DNA of 58,359 nt from UBA1268 sp002694955 (GTDB lineage Bacteria; Planctomycetota; Planctomycetia; Pirellulales; UBA1268). The notes beneath the pieces are model-generated. The model worked only from the letters and a program-made list of their open reading frames with translations. It was not told the DNA's origin and searched no databases. Location: assembly GCA_028066355.1 (NCBI GenBank), contig JALCBP010000011.1, positions 1 to 58,359 of the forward strand. Direction: 5' to 3'. A program made the position numbers and the translations under genes. This document shows positions 44,081 to 52,319 of the stretch, one piece after another; the stretch's first letter is position 1; every line of letters begins with the position of its first letter.

Positions 44081-44998
44081 ATGTCGTTGTCTTGGCGCAC
44101 ATATCTATCGTTGTTGGCCGCTGCTGTTATCTGCTCTGTCATGAGTCCACGATTTGTGTTCGGTCAGCCGGGGCAATCGCAGGAGCTTAAAGTAATAACC
44201 CATAACGTTTGGTATGGGTTTACACGAAAACCTGAGCCTCGTCACGGCGAGTGGAAGCAGTGGATGGCCCGACAGTCGCCCGATGTTGTTTCTCTTCAGG
44301 AGCTCAATGGGTTTTCTGCGAATGATCTTGCGGAGGATGCGGCGTCGTGGGAGCACTCATACTCGGAGATTCTCAAAAAAGGCGGGTTCCCGACAGGCAT
44401 CACATCCAGATATCCAATTTCAGATGTTCGTCGAATTCAGGAAGGGTTTCACCATGGCCTCCTGCGATGTCAGATTCGAGGTGTGTGGTTTTACGTCGTT
44501 CATTTCCATCCATCAAACTACAAGAAACGCATCGAGGAAGCAGGCTTGCTCAAGCAGGACATCATGAGTCTTCCCGGTGAGAGCCCTCGTGTTCTCTTGG
44601 CAGGTGACTTCAATGCGTTTTCACCCGAAGATGCATACCAATACGAAAAAGACAGAAAGCTGATTTCTTTCTTTGAGCAACTCGACGCAACAAAGTCGTC
44701 GGCTCGTAATCTCAATCATGGTGCAATTGACTACGGGGCGATTGAGGCTGTTTTGGGGCACGGCTTCATTGATGTCGTTGCCAGTCAGCGATCTGCAGAT
44801 AGCCCATACGTCGGAACGTTTCCAACGCAACTGATTGATGACAAAGACCATGGGCCAGATCGACGAATCGATTTTATTTTTGTGTCACCGAATCTGCAGG
44901 AAAGCGTTTTGTCTGCTGGGATTCTTCGTCATGCGACAACCGAATTGTTGTCTGATCATATACCAGTCGTGGCTGTTATCGATATGGCTAAGAAATGA
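44081..44998 (+). CDS. Exported endonuclease/exonuclease/phosphatase-family protein
   Basis: The 305-aa protein starts at MSLSWRTYLSLL, with signal YLSLLAAAVICSVMSPRFVFGQ. The EEP fold (DNase I/sphingomyelinase clan) is marked by VITHNVWYG, the metal Glu in VVSLQELNG, VHFHPSNY, LLAGDFNAFSPED, RRIDFIFVS and LLSDHIPVVAVI; all catalytic positions are kept. The substrate may be a phosphodiester, phospholipid or nucleic acid outside the cytoplasm. It follows the orphan gene by 38 bases and may be co-transcribed with it. Confidence 0.9.
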   Translation: MSLSWRTYLSLLAAAVICSVMSPRFVFGQPGQSQELKVITHNVWYGFTRKPEPRHGEWKQWMARQSPDVVSLQELNGFSANDLAEDAASWEHSYSEILKKGGFPTGITSRYPISDVRRIQEGFHHGLLRCQIRGVWFYVVHFHPSNYKKRIEEAGLLKQDIMSLPGESPRVLLAGDFNAFSPEDAYQYEKDRKLISFFEQLDATKSSARNLNHGAIDYGAIEAVLGHGFIDVVASQRSADSPYVGTFPTQLIDDKDHGPDRRIDFIFVSPNLQESVLSAGILRHATTELLSDHIPVVAVIDMAKK

Positions 44999-45408
44999 CA
45001 GGTGCTTGAAAATGCTTGGTCTCGTAGCCACAGCTACAAACTAAGCCATGTTCATGCTGGCCGCAGAAGGGGCTAACGAATCAGTGGCTAGAAATGTCAA
45101 AAAGAATCAGGAATAAGAAGAATCAGGCGGATGATCGATAACCGAAGGCGTCAATCGTCCGAGCGCGGTGAGAAGAGGTAAAAAACCACTGCACCCAATA
45201 AAGACACCACCACGACCAAAACCAAAAGCAGAGTCAAGCTCATGTCTTCATCATCCTGTGAAGAACCCTTCCCCATCCCCTGTACTGCCTGCACGCCAAC
45301 AACACGTGTTTAATGAACACAAAGCCAAAGGCGGATTGGGTGGAGATGCCAGCTATCGACCGAATAAACCAGGTGGGGAAAATTGGATTCGGCCCGTTAC
45401 TGTTTTAG
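44999..45408. other. Sparse intergenic region with one possible small ORF
   Basis: There are 410 bases between the EEP-family gene and tRNA-Phe. Apart from the small membrane-protein ORF on the minus strand (45151-45243) I see no supported gene. The longer plus-strand frame at 45168-45470 runs into the tRNA and is rejected. Confidence 0.5.
45151..45243 (-). CDS. Possible small single-span membrane protein
   Basis: A 30-aa frame, MSLTLLLVLVVVVSLLGAVV then FYLFSPRSDD, is a near-ideal single transmembrane helix with a charged tail. AGGA lies ten bases upstream of the ATG. An in-frame upstream ATG at 45276 would add 11 polar residues (MGKGSSQDDED). It is too short for routine calling. The composition is typical of real small membrane proteins but could be chance. 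Confidence 0.45.
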   Translation of the reverse strand: MSLTLLLVLVVVVSLLGAVVFYLFSPRSDD

Positions 45409-45481
<73 letters not shown>

Positions 45482-45534
45482 TGAACCTCAGAAAACCTGT
45501 CGATTGACCGACAAGATGCCGACGAACACCCCTA

Positions 45535-45563
45535 TTGGTACGGTTGTTTTGCTTTGTTGTCAA
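45535..45563 (-). promoter_or_regulatory. Promoter of tRNA-Phe
   Basis: On the minus strand: TTGACA (45563-45558, perfect -35), 17-base spacer, TACCAA (45540-45535, weak -10), about 54 bases upstream of the mature tRNA. The leader has a small TGTCG/CGACA hairpin. Confidence 0.5.
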
Positions 45564-45616
45564 CGAGAGTTCCTGCCGCCGGGGCTCTAGGGTTTGGAGA
45601 TCCAAATAGAATTGGC

Positions 45617-46702
45617 TCACGTGGCAGCGCGTTTGAGTCTGTCTCGAACGGCAGCCCATTCTGGCCCTGAGGGAACAATGTCAACAATCAGTCGATCGAG
45701 TCCACGTTGATCAACCGCGTGAAGTGTTGCGTAGAGGCTGCGGGCGTACGCGGCGGGATCAGTAGGCATTGGGATGACAAGCACGTTGGGTGAGGCTGCA
45801 AGCGTCTGAACGGCACTGTCTTCTGGAGTGTTGCAGAGCCAGCCGACTCGGTGCCCGTCTTCGATTATTTGTGAAATGATAGAAGGCGCGCTTTCAGATA
45901 ACGTGAGTTGCGTTTGAGGTGCGTAATGCCTTGGCTGCATTCCCGGACTGCGAAGGACAGTATCAGCCACCCTGCCCTGCTCCGCCCCAACCGTTTCTGA
46001 TTCGGGGATACAAATTTCTACACCAAGAGTTTCGGACAGTTGAACCGAAGAGATCGGACCTGGCCGCAGTATTTTTGGTGGGTTGACTGTGCAGTCAAGA
46101 ACTGTTGACTCAAGGCCATGCTCGCAAGGCCCACTGTCGAGAATCATGCTGATTCGGCTTCCAAGCCCTTCCAACACATGTTGCGCTGTGGTGGGTGACA
46201 CGGATTCAGATCGATTTGCACTTGGTGCCGCTAACGGTCGTTTAGACAATTCGATAAGTTTTCTGGTGGCTATGAGGCTCGGGCAGCGTAAGGCGACGGT
46301 GCGTCCACCAGCGGTTACGATCTCAGGCACGGTGTCGGCTTTGGGAACAACGAGGGTCAGTGGTCCGGGCCAGAATGCAGCCGCAGCTTTCTGGGCCATG
46401 TCTGGCCAGTCACGTACCAAAGTCTGTGCCATACGTTCATTTGAGACATGCACGATGAGTGGATTTGTTGCTGGCCTGCCTTTGACATGAAAAATTTGTG
46501 CAACGGCATCAGGGTCCAGCGCATCTGCTGCCAGACCATAGACAGTCTCGGTGGGGATCGCTACAAGTTGGCCACTAGCAAGCCTTTCAGCCGCTGCCGC
46601 AAGGGCGGCAGCAGTCGCTGGATCAGGCGTCAGAACGTCGTCCGGCCAATGGATCGTAGCGAGGATTGGAAGCGGTGGGCGATGTACGGGGACTGGTGTC
46701 AT
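45617..46702 (-). CDS. tsaC: L-threonylcarbamoyladenylate synthase (Sua5 type)
   Basis: The 361-aa enzyme makes threonylcarbamoyl-AMP from Thr, bicarbonate and ATP for t6A37 of tRNAs reading ANN codons. The YrdC domain shows AIPTETVYGLAADA, HVKGRPATNPLIVH and RPLAAPSANRSESVSPTTAQHV. The C-terminal Sua5 domain (about 230-361, MQPRHYAPQTQL onwards) distinguishes it from short TsaC. The start at MTPVPVHRP is chosen because the longer frame enters the divergent promoter region. It is transcribed away from purE, sharing an 89-base intergenic space. Confidence 0.93.
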   Translation of the reverse strand: MTPVPVHRPPLPILATIHWPDDVLTPDPATAAALAAAAERLASGQLVAIPTETVYGLAADALDPDAVAQIFHVKGRPATNPLIVHVSNERMAQTLVRDWPDMAQKAAAAFWPGPLTLVVPKADTVPEIVTAGGRTVALRCPSLIATRKLIELSKRPLAAPSANRSESVSPTTAQHVLEGLGSRISMILDSGPCEHGLESTVLDCTVNPPKILRPGPISSVQLSETLGVEICIPESETVGAEQGRVADTVLRSPGMQPRHYAPQTQLTLSESAPSIISQIIEDGHRVGWLCNTPEDSAVQTLAASPNVLVIPMPTDPAAYARSLYATLHAVDQRGLDRLIVDIVPSGPEWAAVRDRLKRAAT

Positions 46703-46791
46703 AGCGTTACCGGTTGCAGATAAAGGGAACTCCGAGCATGATGGCATCTTCAGGAGACTAGGCAACCCGTTTTTTGGAGCTTTTTATCAAG

Positions 46792-47310
46792 ATGGCCAAA
46801 CCTTCCTCAGACGGCTCACCCATTCCCGTTGTTGGAATCATAATGGGTAGTAAATCCGACTGGAAAACGCTCGAGCGAGCGGCAACCACACTCAGTGAGC
46901 TTGGCGTGCCTCATGAATGTGAAATCGTGTCAGCTCATCGCACCCCGCAGAAACTCACTGAATATGCTCGCACAGCTGTTGATCGAGGCTTGAAGGTTAT
47001 CATCGCCGGAGCAGGCGGTGCGGCTCATCTTCCGGGGATGGTGGCAGCGCAGACACCATTACCAGTGCTGGGCGTTCCTGTAGAATCGGCGGTTCTACGT
47101 GGTGTCGATTCACTGCTGTCAATTGTTCAGATGCCGGCAGGCATTCCCGTTGGCACGCTGGCAATCGGGGGTGCTGGTGCCGCGAATGCGGCACTTCTTG
47201 CGGTTTCAATTCTGTCTCTGAATGATAAAGGCTTGAACGACCGTCTCTGTTCGTATCGGCAGTCACAGACAGATCGGGTGCTGGCTGATGATCTCCCTCC
47301 TGTTGTGTAA
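46792..47310 (+). CDS. purE: N5-carboxyaminoimidazole ribonucleotide mutase
   Basis: The 172-aa enzyme converts N5-CAIR to CAIR in de novo purine synthesis. Motifs are GIIMGSKSDW, EIVSAHRTPQK, GAGGAAHLPGMVAAQT and PVLGVPV. With purK 29 bases downstream it is the class I PurE, which uses N5-CAIR. The start at MAKPSSDGSP is preferred over 46774 by family length. Confidence 0.95.
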   Translation: MAKPSSDGSPIPVVGIIMGSKSDWKTLERAATTLSELGVPHECEIVSAHRTPQKLTEYARTAVDRGLKVIIAGAGGAAHLPGMVAAQTPLPVLGVPVESAVLRGVDSLLSIVQMPAGIPVGTLAIGGAGAANAALLAVSILSLNDKGLNDRLCSYRQSQTDRVLADDLPPVV

Positions 47311-47339
47311 TTCTTTTCACGGAAATGGAAGGTGTCTGC

Positions 47340-48497
47340 ATGGATGATGATGCTGGCCAGTTCGATCCAATTATGCCGGGCGCACTCCTTGGAGTTCTTG
47401 GTGGCGGTCAGCTAGGTGCGATGTTTGCCGTTGCTGCTCGCCGTATGGGCTATCGGGTCGCCGTAATCACGGACACCCAGGAATGCCCTGCTGCTCGACA
47501 TGCAGATCGGCTGCATGTTGGTAGTTACGATGATTCCACTTTTTTGGCAAAGGCAGCAGAGGGGCTTTCTGTTGTCACATTTGAATTTGAGAATGTTCCA
47601 GCAGCAGCCGGCGAGGCTCTCAAGGCTGCTGTCCCGGTTCGTCCTCATCCCGAGGTGCTTTTCACAACGCAGAGCCGTGAACGGGAAAAAGCATTTCTTG
47701 CTGAACGAGGTATACCGTGTGGTCGGCACATTGTTGTTCGTACCGAGGAAGAGTTGCGAAAGGCGGTTGAAGATATTGGTTTGCCAGCTGTTTTAAAAAC
47801 AGCAGCTTTTGGCTATGACGGCAAAGGTCAGAGGATGCTGAAGGAAGCGTCTGGTATCCACGATGCATGGGTAAGCCTTGGTGAATTGCCCTGTGTTCTT
47901 GAGGAGTGGATAGACTTTCAATGTGAACTGTCGGTGGTCGCAGCCAGGGGGCTCAATGGTGCCGTAGTTGCTTTTCCAGCCATACGGAATGATCACGCGA
48001 ACCATATTCTCGATGTGAGCTCATGTCCGGCAGATTTACCGGCCGAGGTGCTTGGGGAGGCAGAGCATCTTGCCGCGACAGTTCTCTCAGAGCTTGGTGT
48101 TGTCGGTGTTGCCTGCGTCGAATTTTTTCTCACAAAAGATGACAGAGTTCTGGTGAATGAGATTGCTCCACGCACTCATAATTCGGGCCACCTGACAATA
48201 GAAGCATGTCCCACGAGTCAGTTTGAACAGCAGGTGCGCGCGATCTGTGGACTACCGCTTGGTGTTACAACACCACTCGCGCCAGCGGCCATGGCAAACC
48301 TGCTGGGTGATTGCTGGCAGTCAGGGGAACCGCTGTGGGGTCGTGTTTTTGAGATCCCTGGGGCAGGTCTTCATCTTTATGGAAAGGCAGAGCCAAGGCC
48401 GGGCCGAAAGATGGGCCACATTACAGTTACAGCCAGTACAACAGACGAAGCCAAGTCATTGGTGCGGCAGGCTAGGCAAGGTGTTATTTCTCGGTGA
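47340..48497 (+). CDS. purK: N5-carboxyaminoimidazole ribonucleotide synthase
   Basis: A 385-aa ATP-grasp enzyme making N5-CAIR from AIR, ATP and bicarbonate. It shows LGGGQLGAMFAVAARRMGY at the N-terminus, TVVLKTAAFGYDGKGQ-like ATP-grasp sequence (LPAVLKTAAFGYDGKGQRML) and NEIAPRTHNSGHLTIEAC. The start at 47340 has GGAAGG seven bases upstream; the ATG at 47325 has no usable site. Operon with purE; converges on the glycosyltransferase gene. Confidence 0.95.
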   Translation: MDDDAGQFDPIMPGALLGVLGGGQLGAMFAVAARRMGYRVAVITDTQECPAARHADRLHVGSYDDSTFLAKAAEGLSVVTFEFENVPAAAGEALKAAVPVRPHPEVLFTTQSREREKAFLAERGIPCGRHIVVRTEEELRKAVEDIGLPAVLKTAAFGYDGKGQRMLKEASGIHDAWVSLGELPCVLEEWIDFQCELSVVAARGLNGAVVAFPAIRNDHANHILDVSSCPADLPAEVLGEAEHLAATVLSELGVVGVACVEFFLTKDDRVLVNEIAPRTHNSGHLTIEACPTSQFEQQVRAICGLPLGVTTPLAPAAMANLLGDCWQSGEPLWGRVFEIPGAGLHLYGKAEPRPGRKMGHITVTASTTDEAKSLVRQARQGVISR

Positions 48498-48537
48498 AGC
48501 AATCCGAGACAGAGGCTGGCTCAGGCAGAGACTGGGT

Positions 48538-49683
48538 TCACTGTGGCTTGAGTGAACGGCCCTTCCAGGACGTTTTGATTCCAAGGAGTCGGCGGCCAAG
48601 GGCAAACCACTGCACTGCCAGAAAAATGCCTACTGCGAGTGGGTGAAAGAAGGCGCTGCCGCTCGATTGTCGAAAACGATTGAGCGTAATTAATCGTGGG
48701 AAATAGCTCAGCGCAAGACTGACAACTATCCCGGTTAGTACAAGCCAGGATTGGCTGGTGCTTATGCATACGTAGGCCAAGAGAAGTGCTGGCGCTACTT
48801 CACCACCACCAAGCAGTAGTGTGAAAGGAATGATGGTTTTCGGTGCCCCGATTCCTTCCGTAGCATTCTTGGTAATACCTTGAAGGACGTCTCGGTTTTT
48901 TTCGTACATTCGGCACGATGCGATGTCGCTAGCATCAAAAATGTCTGTCCGAAGACCGGCTTTTCGGAAAGCTCGAGGAAGCATAATCCCATCGTGCAGC
49001 GACGACTTGATTGCGGCGTGTCCCCCTGCCGTGTAATAGGCAGACCGAGTTGTTATGAAGAGTTGTCCACAACCTGCCGCAAGTGAGGGGTCGTTTGAAA
49101 GTCGGCTCCGAGAAAGAGGTAGGTAGCCGAGCAAGACAAAGTGGATCAACGGCAGGAGAAGCCAGCCGGTCACTGTCGGTGTTTCCTGATGAGGGAACCC
49201 ACTACCAAGATCGACTTTTGACTGGTTTAGGAAAGTAACGCTCCGTGCAATAGCATCCGGCTCAACGGTTACGTCAGCATCAAGAAACAGAAACGTATCA
49301 AAGCGAGCGGACTCGGCTAGCTGGTAGCAGGCGTGTTGCTTTCCGCACCATCCTGGCGGGAGTTTTTTTCCAGAAACGAGTCTCACTCGTTGGTCTTGGT
49401 CAATCCATTTCGACACACGTTGCGCTGTCGAATCGGTACTGGCGTCATCAAGTACAACAAGTTCGAGTTCTACGTCTTGGCTGGCCAAGATGTTGCGAAT
49501 AAAACCATCGATAACGTGTTCTTCGTTTCTGGCAGGTACAAGTACAGAAACAGGCTCTGAGGGTTCTGCCTTTGGGCTCGTGCAAAAAATTTTCAGGTTT
49601 TGCCACGTAAGGGCTGCAGGTATGGCAGCAAAAAAACACGCCGTCAGGGCGATGCAAGAGAGCACAACTTCCGTGTCGGTCAC
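48538..49683 (-). CDS. Membrane GT2 glycosyltransferase, CrtQ-like
   Basis: The 381-aa protein has an N-terminal TM helix (VVLSCIALTACFFAAIPAAL), a GT-A domain with VSVLVPARNEE, LDDASTDST, FLFLDADVTVEP and a QxxRW-like region around PRAFRKAG, then C-terminal TM helices (about 285-370). The layout and its place beside two CrtI/CrtN-type oxidoreductases and an acyltransferase match CrtQ, which glycosylates the carboxylated C30 carotenoid end. Sugar and acceptor are inferred. It overlaps the acyltransferase gene by ATGA (49680-49683). Confidence 0.85.
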   Translation of the reverse strand: MTDTEVVLSCIALTACFFAAIPAALTWQNLKIFCTSPKAEPSEPVSVLVPARNEEHVIDGFIRNILASQDVELELVVLDDASTDSTAQRVSKWIDQDQRVRLVSGKKLPPGWCGKQHACYQLAESARFDTFLFLDADVTVEPDAIARSVTFLNQSKVDLGSGFPHQETPTVTGWLLLPLIHFVLLGYLPLSRSRLSNDPSLAAGCGQLFITTRSAYYTAGGHAAIKSSLHDGIMLPRAFRKAGLRTDIFDASDIASCRMYEKNRDVLQGITKNATEGIGAPKTIIPFTLLLGGGEVAPALLLAYVCISTSQSWLVLTGIVVSLALSYFPRLITLNRFRQSSGSAFFHPLAVGIFLAVQWFALGRRLLGIKTSWKGRSLKPQ

Positions 49684-50537
49684 GATGACTCCTCTTCGTG
49701 TGCCGGGTTGAATGTTTTTCCAGAAAGTGTGGAGCGAATGCGTCGTATGATGTCGTACGCACCTCCAACGCCGACAGTGCCCGATGCCAGTTCAGTGAAC
49801 GCGTCTGAGTTCCGAGCAATCGCGGCATCTCGTAGTTCGTCCTGCGTCTCTTCGAGTGATTTCTCAAGAATACGGTTCCATGTGTCCGCGTCTCGTTCAG
49901 TGTGTTGATCAATTCGGTGCGGGGTGCCAAAGGAAACGATCGCTTCGGGTAGCCGTTCGTTCCAGAATGGGTACTCAAGTGCAAAGGGAATGATTAATCC
50001 ACGTTTTGCAACGGCTGCAGCGTGCCCCACTCCAGGCTTGATAGTGACGGGGCGGTGACGTGGGTCAACAAAATTTCCTTGAGCGGTGACCCAGAAAAAC
50101 ACATCTGGCCGTTCAAGAGCAGCTCTGGCAAGTCTCAGGAAACGAGCAGCTCCTTTCCATGAGTCAGGCTCAATTCCTAAAAACCCAATTTTTTCAAGGA
50201 AGGAGTAGCGTCCCAAGGCAGTTGAGTCGATGGGGCCATAGTTGAGTCGATCAGGAAACAGCTTTTGCGCAACCGAGAGGAAGATCAACGGATCCCACCA
50301 ACTTGGATGATTTGTGTAGAGAAGCACGGGCTGGTCAGCGACATCTGGAACGGTCGGTCTTCCATCAGATGGTTTTAAGAGTCGAATGGCGTGAAAGTGT
50401 CGACGGAGGTATCCGCGTACGTACCACATGAACCAGCCGTGTAAATGTGTTGCATATGGTGGTAGAGTGACGTCACGACGTTGCCGCGAGGTGGGATTTT
50501 CCAGAGTACCTTCTGGCCTGTTCACGATGCCACACAT
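49680..50537 (-). CDS. PlsC-type acyltransferase, carotenoid-cluster
   Basis: The 285-aa protein has the HX4D acyltransferase motif in YTNHPSWWDPL and a later VTAQGNFVDPRHRPVTIKPGVGHAA that fills the FxEGTR-type position. Phospholipid acyltransferase is the parent family. Its position between the GT and the oxidoreductase suggests it acylates the sugar of a glycosyl-carotenoid, as CrtO does in staphyloxanthin. The start overlaps the upstream stop by 16 bases. Confidence 0.85.
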   Translation of the reverse strand: MCGIVNRPEGTLENPTSRQRRDVTLPPYATHLHGWFMWYVRGYLRRHFHAIRLLKPSDGRPTVPDVADQPVLLYTNHPSWWDPLIFLSVAQKLFPDRLNYGPIDSTALGRYSFLEKIGFLGIEPDSWKGAARFLRLARAALERPDVFFWVTAQGNFVDPRHRPVTIKPGVGHAAAVAKRGLIIPFALEYPFWNERLPEAIVSFGTPHRIDQHTERDADTWNRILEKSLEETQDELRDAAIARNSDAFTELASGTVGVGGAYDIIRRIRSTLSGKTFNPAHEEESS

Positions 50538-52165
50538 GGAGTCTGGTTGAGCGTTCCAATAGGTTCGACAATCTGGTCCTGGTCGACACAGTCACCCGCA
50601 ATCCATCCGGACATCAGTACCATTGGCATCCCCGGCCCAGGGTGAGCAGATCCACCCGCCATGTAGAGCCCTTCAACATCAGGTGATCTGTTGGCTGGCT
50701 TAAACGCGCCAAGGAACCGTCCGTGGCTCGCAAGCCCATAGATCGCACCATCCAGAACATGGTAGCGATCTTGGATGTCCTGAGGTGTGAGTGCTTTTTC
50801 AACAACGATATGCTTTTCAAGATCTTCAAGCCCGGCCGTCTGTTTTAGTTTCTCGATGATGCGGTCTCGATAGGCGGGTAGCATTTCAGACCATTTATGA
50901 TGGGGTCGAAGGTACGGGGTGTGGACGAGTACATAGAGAGACTCGCCGCCCGGCGGTGCTACTTCAGGCTCGGTAATCGCAGGAGCGCAGACATAACATG
51001 TTGGATCTGGTGCAGGTTCACCTTGTCGGTAGATGGCATCGAACTCTTTGTGAGGATCGTCAGAGAAAACGAAGTTGTGGTGGAGTAGTTGATCATATCG
51101 CCGGTCTAAGCCTAGGTAGAGGACAACCCCTGAACACGCTGGTTCATAGTTTCTGCGTCCAAGGAATCGCTTTTGCGGTCGGCCATCGAGCAATTCCTGA
51201 TGGGTGCGTACACTGTCAGAATTACTGACAACTGCCCCGCCCCTGATGGTTTCTCCATCGGCTGTGAGCACGCCAACCGCCCGGTTGTTCTTCACAATTA
51301 TCTGCCGAATCGCAGTGTTTCTTCGAATTTCAACACCGAGACTCAATGCAAGTTTTGTGAGGGCTTTGGGAACTGCGCCCGTGCCTCCTCGCGGGTACCA
51401 GACACCATCGTTTGATTGCATGTGAGCAATACCGCAAAGAACTGCCGGAGAAGACTCTGGGCAGCTTCCGACGTATTGGGTGTAGTGGTCAAGCATTTGA
51501 GCGGCGCGGCTATCTGGCACGTATGATCGGACTGTCCCGGCTACGCTATGACCTGGTCGCATTCGCATGACTTCACGAAGCATGGAGATGGTGACACTTC
51601 TTTTGGGGTCAAACATGTCTTTGAGGCCACCAATAGATTTCCAGAAGAAAAAGTCATCGGATATTTTGTGAAGTTTCTTCGCTAAATCCATGAAGCGGGA
51701 ATAGCCGTCTCCTGCTCCGGAGCCTGGAGAAAACTTTTCCAATTCTTTTTTCATCAACTCAACATCAGCATGAAGGTCGAGTGTTGTCCCGTCAGTAAAA
51801 AAGCTGCGCCATTGTGGGTCAAGCGGGACGAGGTCAAGGGCTTCCTCCAAGGGTTGATTCGCTTCATCAAATATGCGTTTTAAAACAGCCGGGATAGTCA
51901 GGATTGTCGGGCCCATGTCGAACCGAAAGCCAGCCTCCTCATAAACTGCAGCCTTGCCGCCTGTCCAGTCATTTTTATCACAGAGCACGACGCCATAACC
52001 TCGGGCAGCAAGCGTGCATGCTGTTGCGAGTCCACCGAGGCCGCCACCAACAACGATGACGCGATTATCTACTTCAGCGTCACTGAGTTCTTTTGATTGG
52101 ATATTGTCCTGTTGTATTTCTTCAGTCGATGAGTCGCTCAGGAGTCCATCGATGGAATGTTCCAT
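50522..52165 (-). CDS. CrtI/CrtN/CrtP-family FAD-dependent carotenoid oxidoreductase 1
   Basis: The 547-aa protein has, after a variable 33-residue acidic N-terminus, the FAD-binding motif VIVVGGGLGGLATACTLAARG, the phytoene-desaturase-type GFRFDMGPTILTIP, and the C-terminal GLYMAGGSAHPGPGMPMVLMSGW. It desaturates or oxidises a carotenoid precursor; desaturase versus oxidase cannot be decided from sequence alone. AAGGA sits eight bases before the ATG. It lies 154 bases after the other oxidoreductase in the same direction. Confidence 0.9.
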   Translation of the reverse strand: MEHSIDGLLSDSSTEEIQQDNIQSKELSDAEVDNRVIVVGGGLGGLATACTLAARGYGVVLCDKNDWTGGKAAVYEEAGFRFDMGPTILTIPAVLKRIFDEANQPLEEALDLVPLDPQWRSFFTDGTTLDLHADVELMKKELEKFSPGSGAGDGYSRFMDLAKKLHKISDDFFFWKSIGGLKDMFDPKRSVTISMLREVMRMRPGHSVAGTVRSYVPDSRAAQMLDHYTQYVGSCPESSPAVLCGIAHMQSNDGVWYPRGGTGAVPKALTKLALSLGVEIRRNTAIRQIIVKNNRAVGVLTADGETIRGGAVVSNSDSVRTHQELLDGRPQKRFLGRRNYEPACSGVVLYLGLDRRYDQLLHHNFVFSDDPHKEFDAIYRQGEPAPDPTCYVCAPAITEPEVAPPGGESLYVLVHTPYLRPHHKWSEMLPAYRDRIIEKLKQTAGLEDLEKHIVVEKALTPQDIQDRYHVLDGAIYGLASHGRFLGAFKPANRSPDVEGLYMAGGSAHPGPGMPMVLMSGWIAGDCVDQDQIVEPIGTLNQTPCVAS

Positions 52166-52319
52166 GTCACGTTTCCTTTTTGGTGTCCGGCTCAGAGTCT
52201 ATGCGATAATGGTAGTCAGCAGTCTATGGGTGGTCCGATTGCGGTTTGTTCGGGGGAATTTTGGTCTCGAATTCTGCTCTCGTCACGGCATTTCGGAGAC
52301 TAATTGCCTTTGGCCAAAC

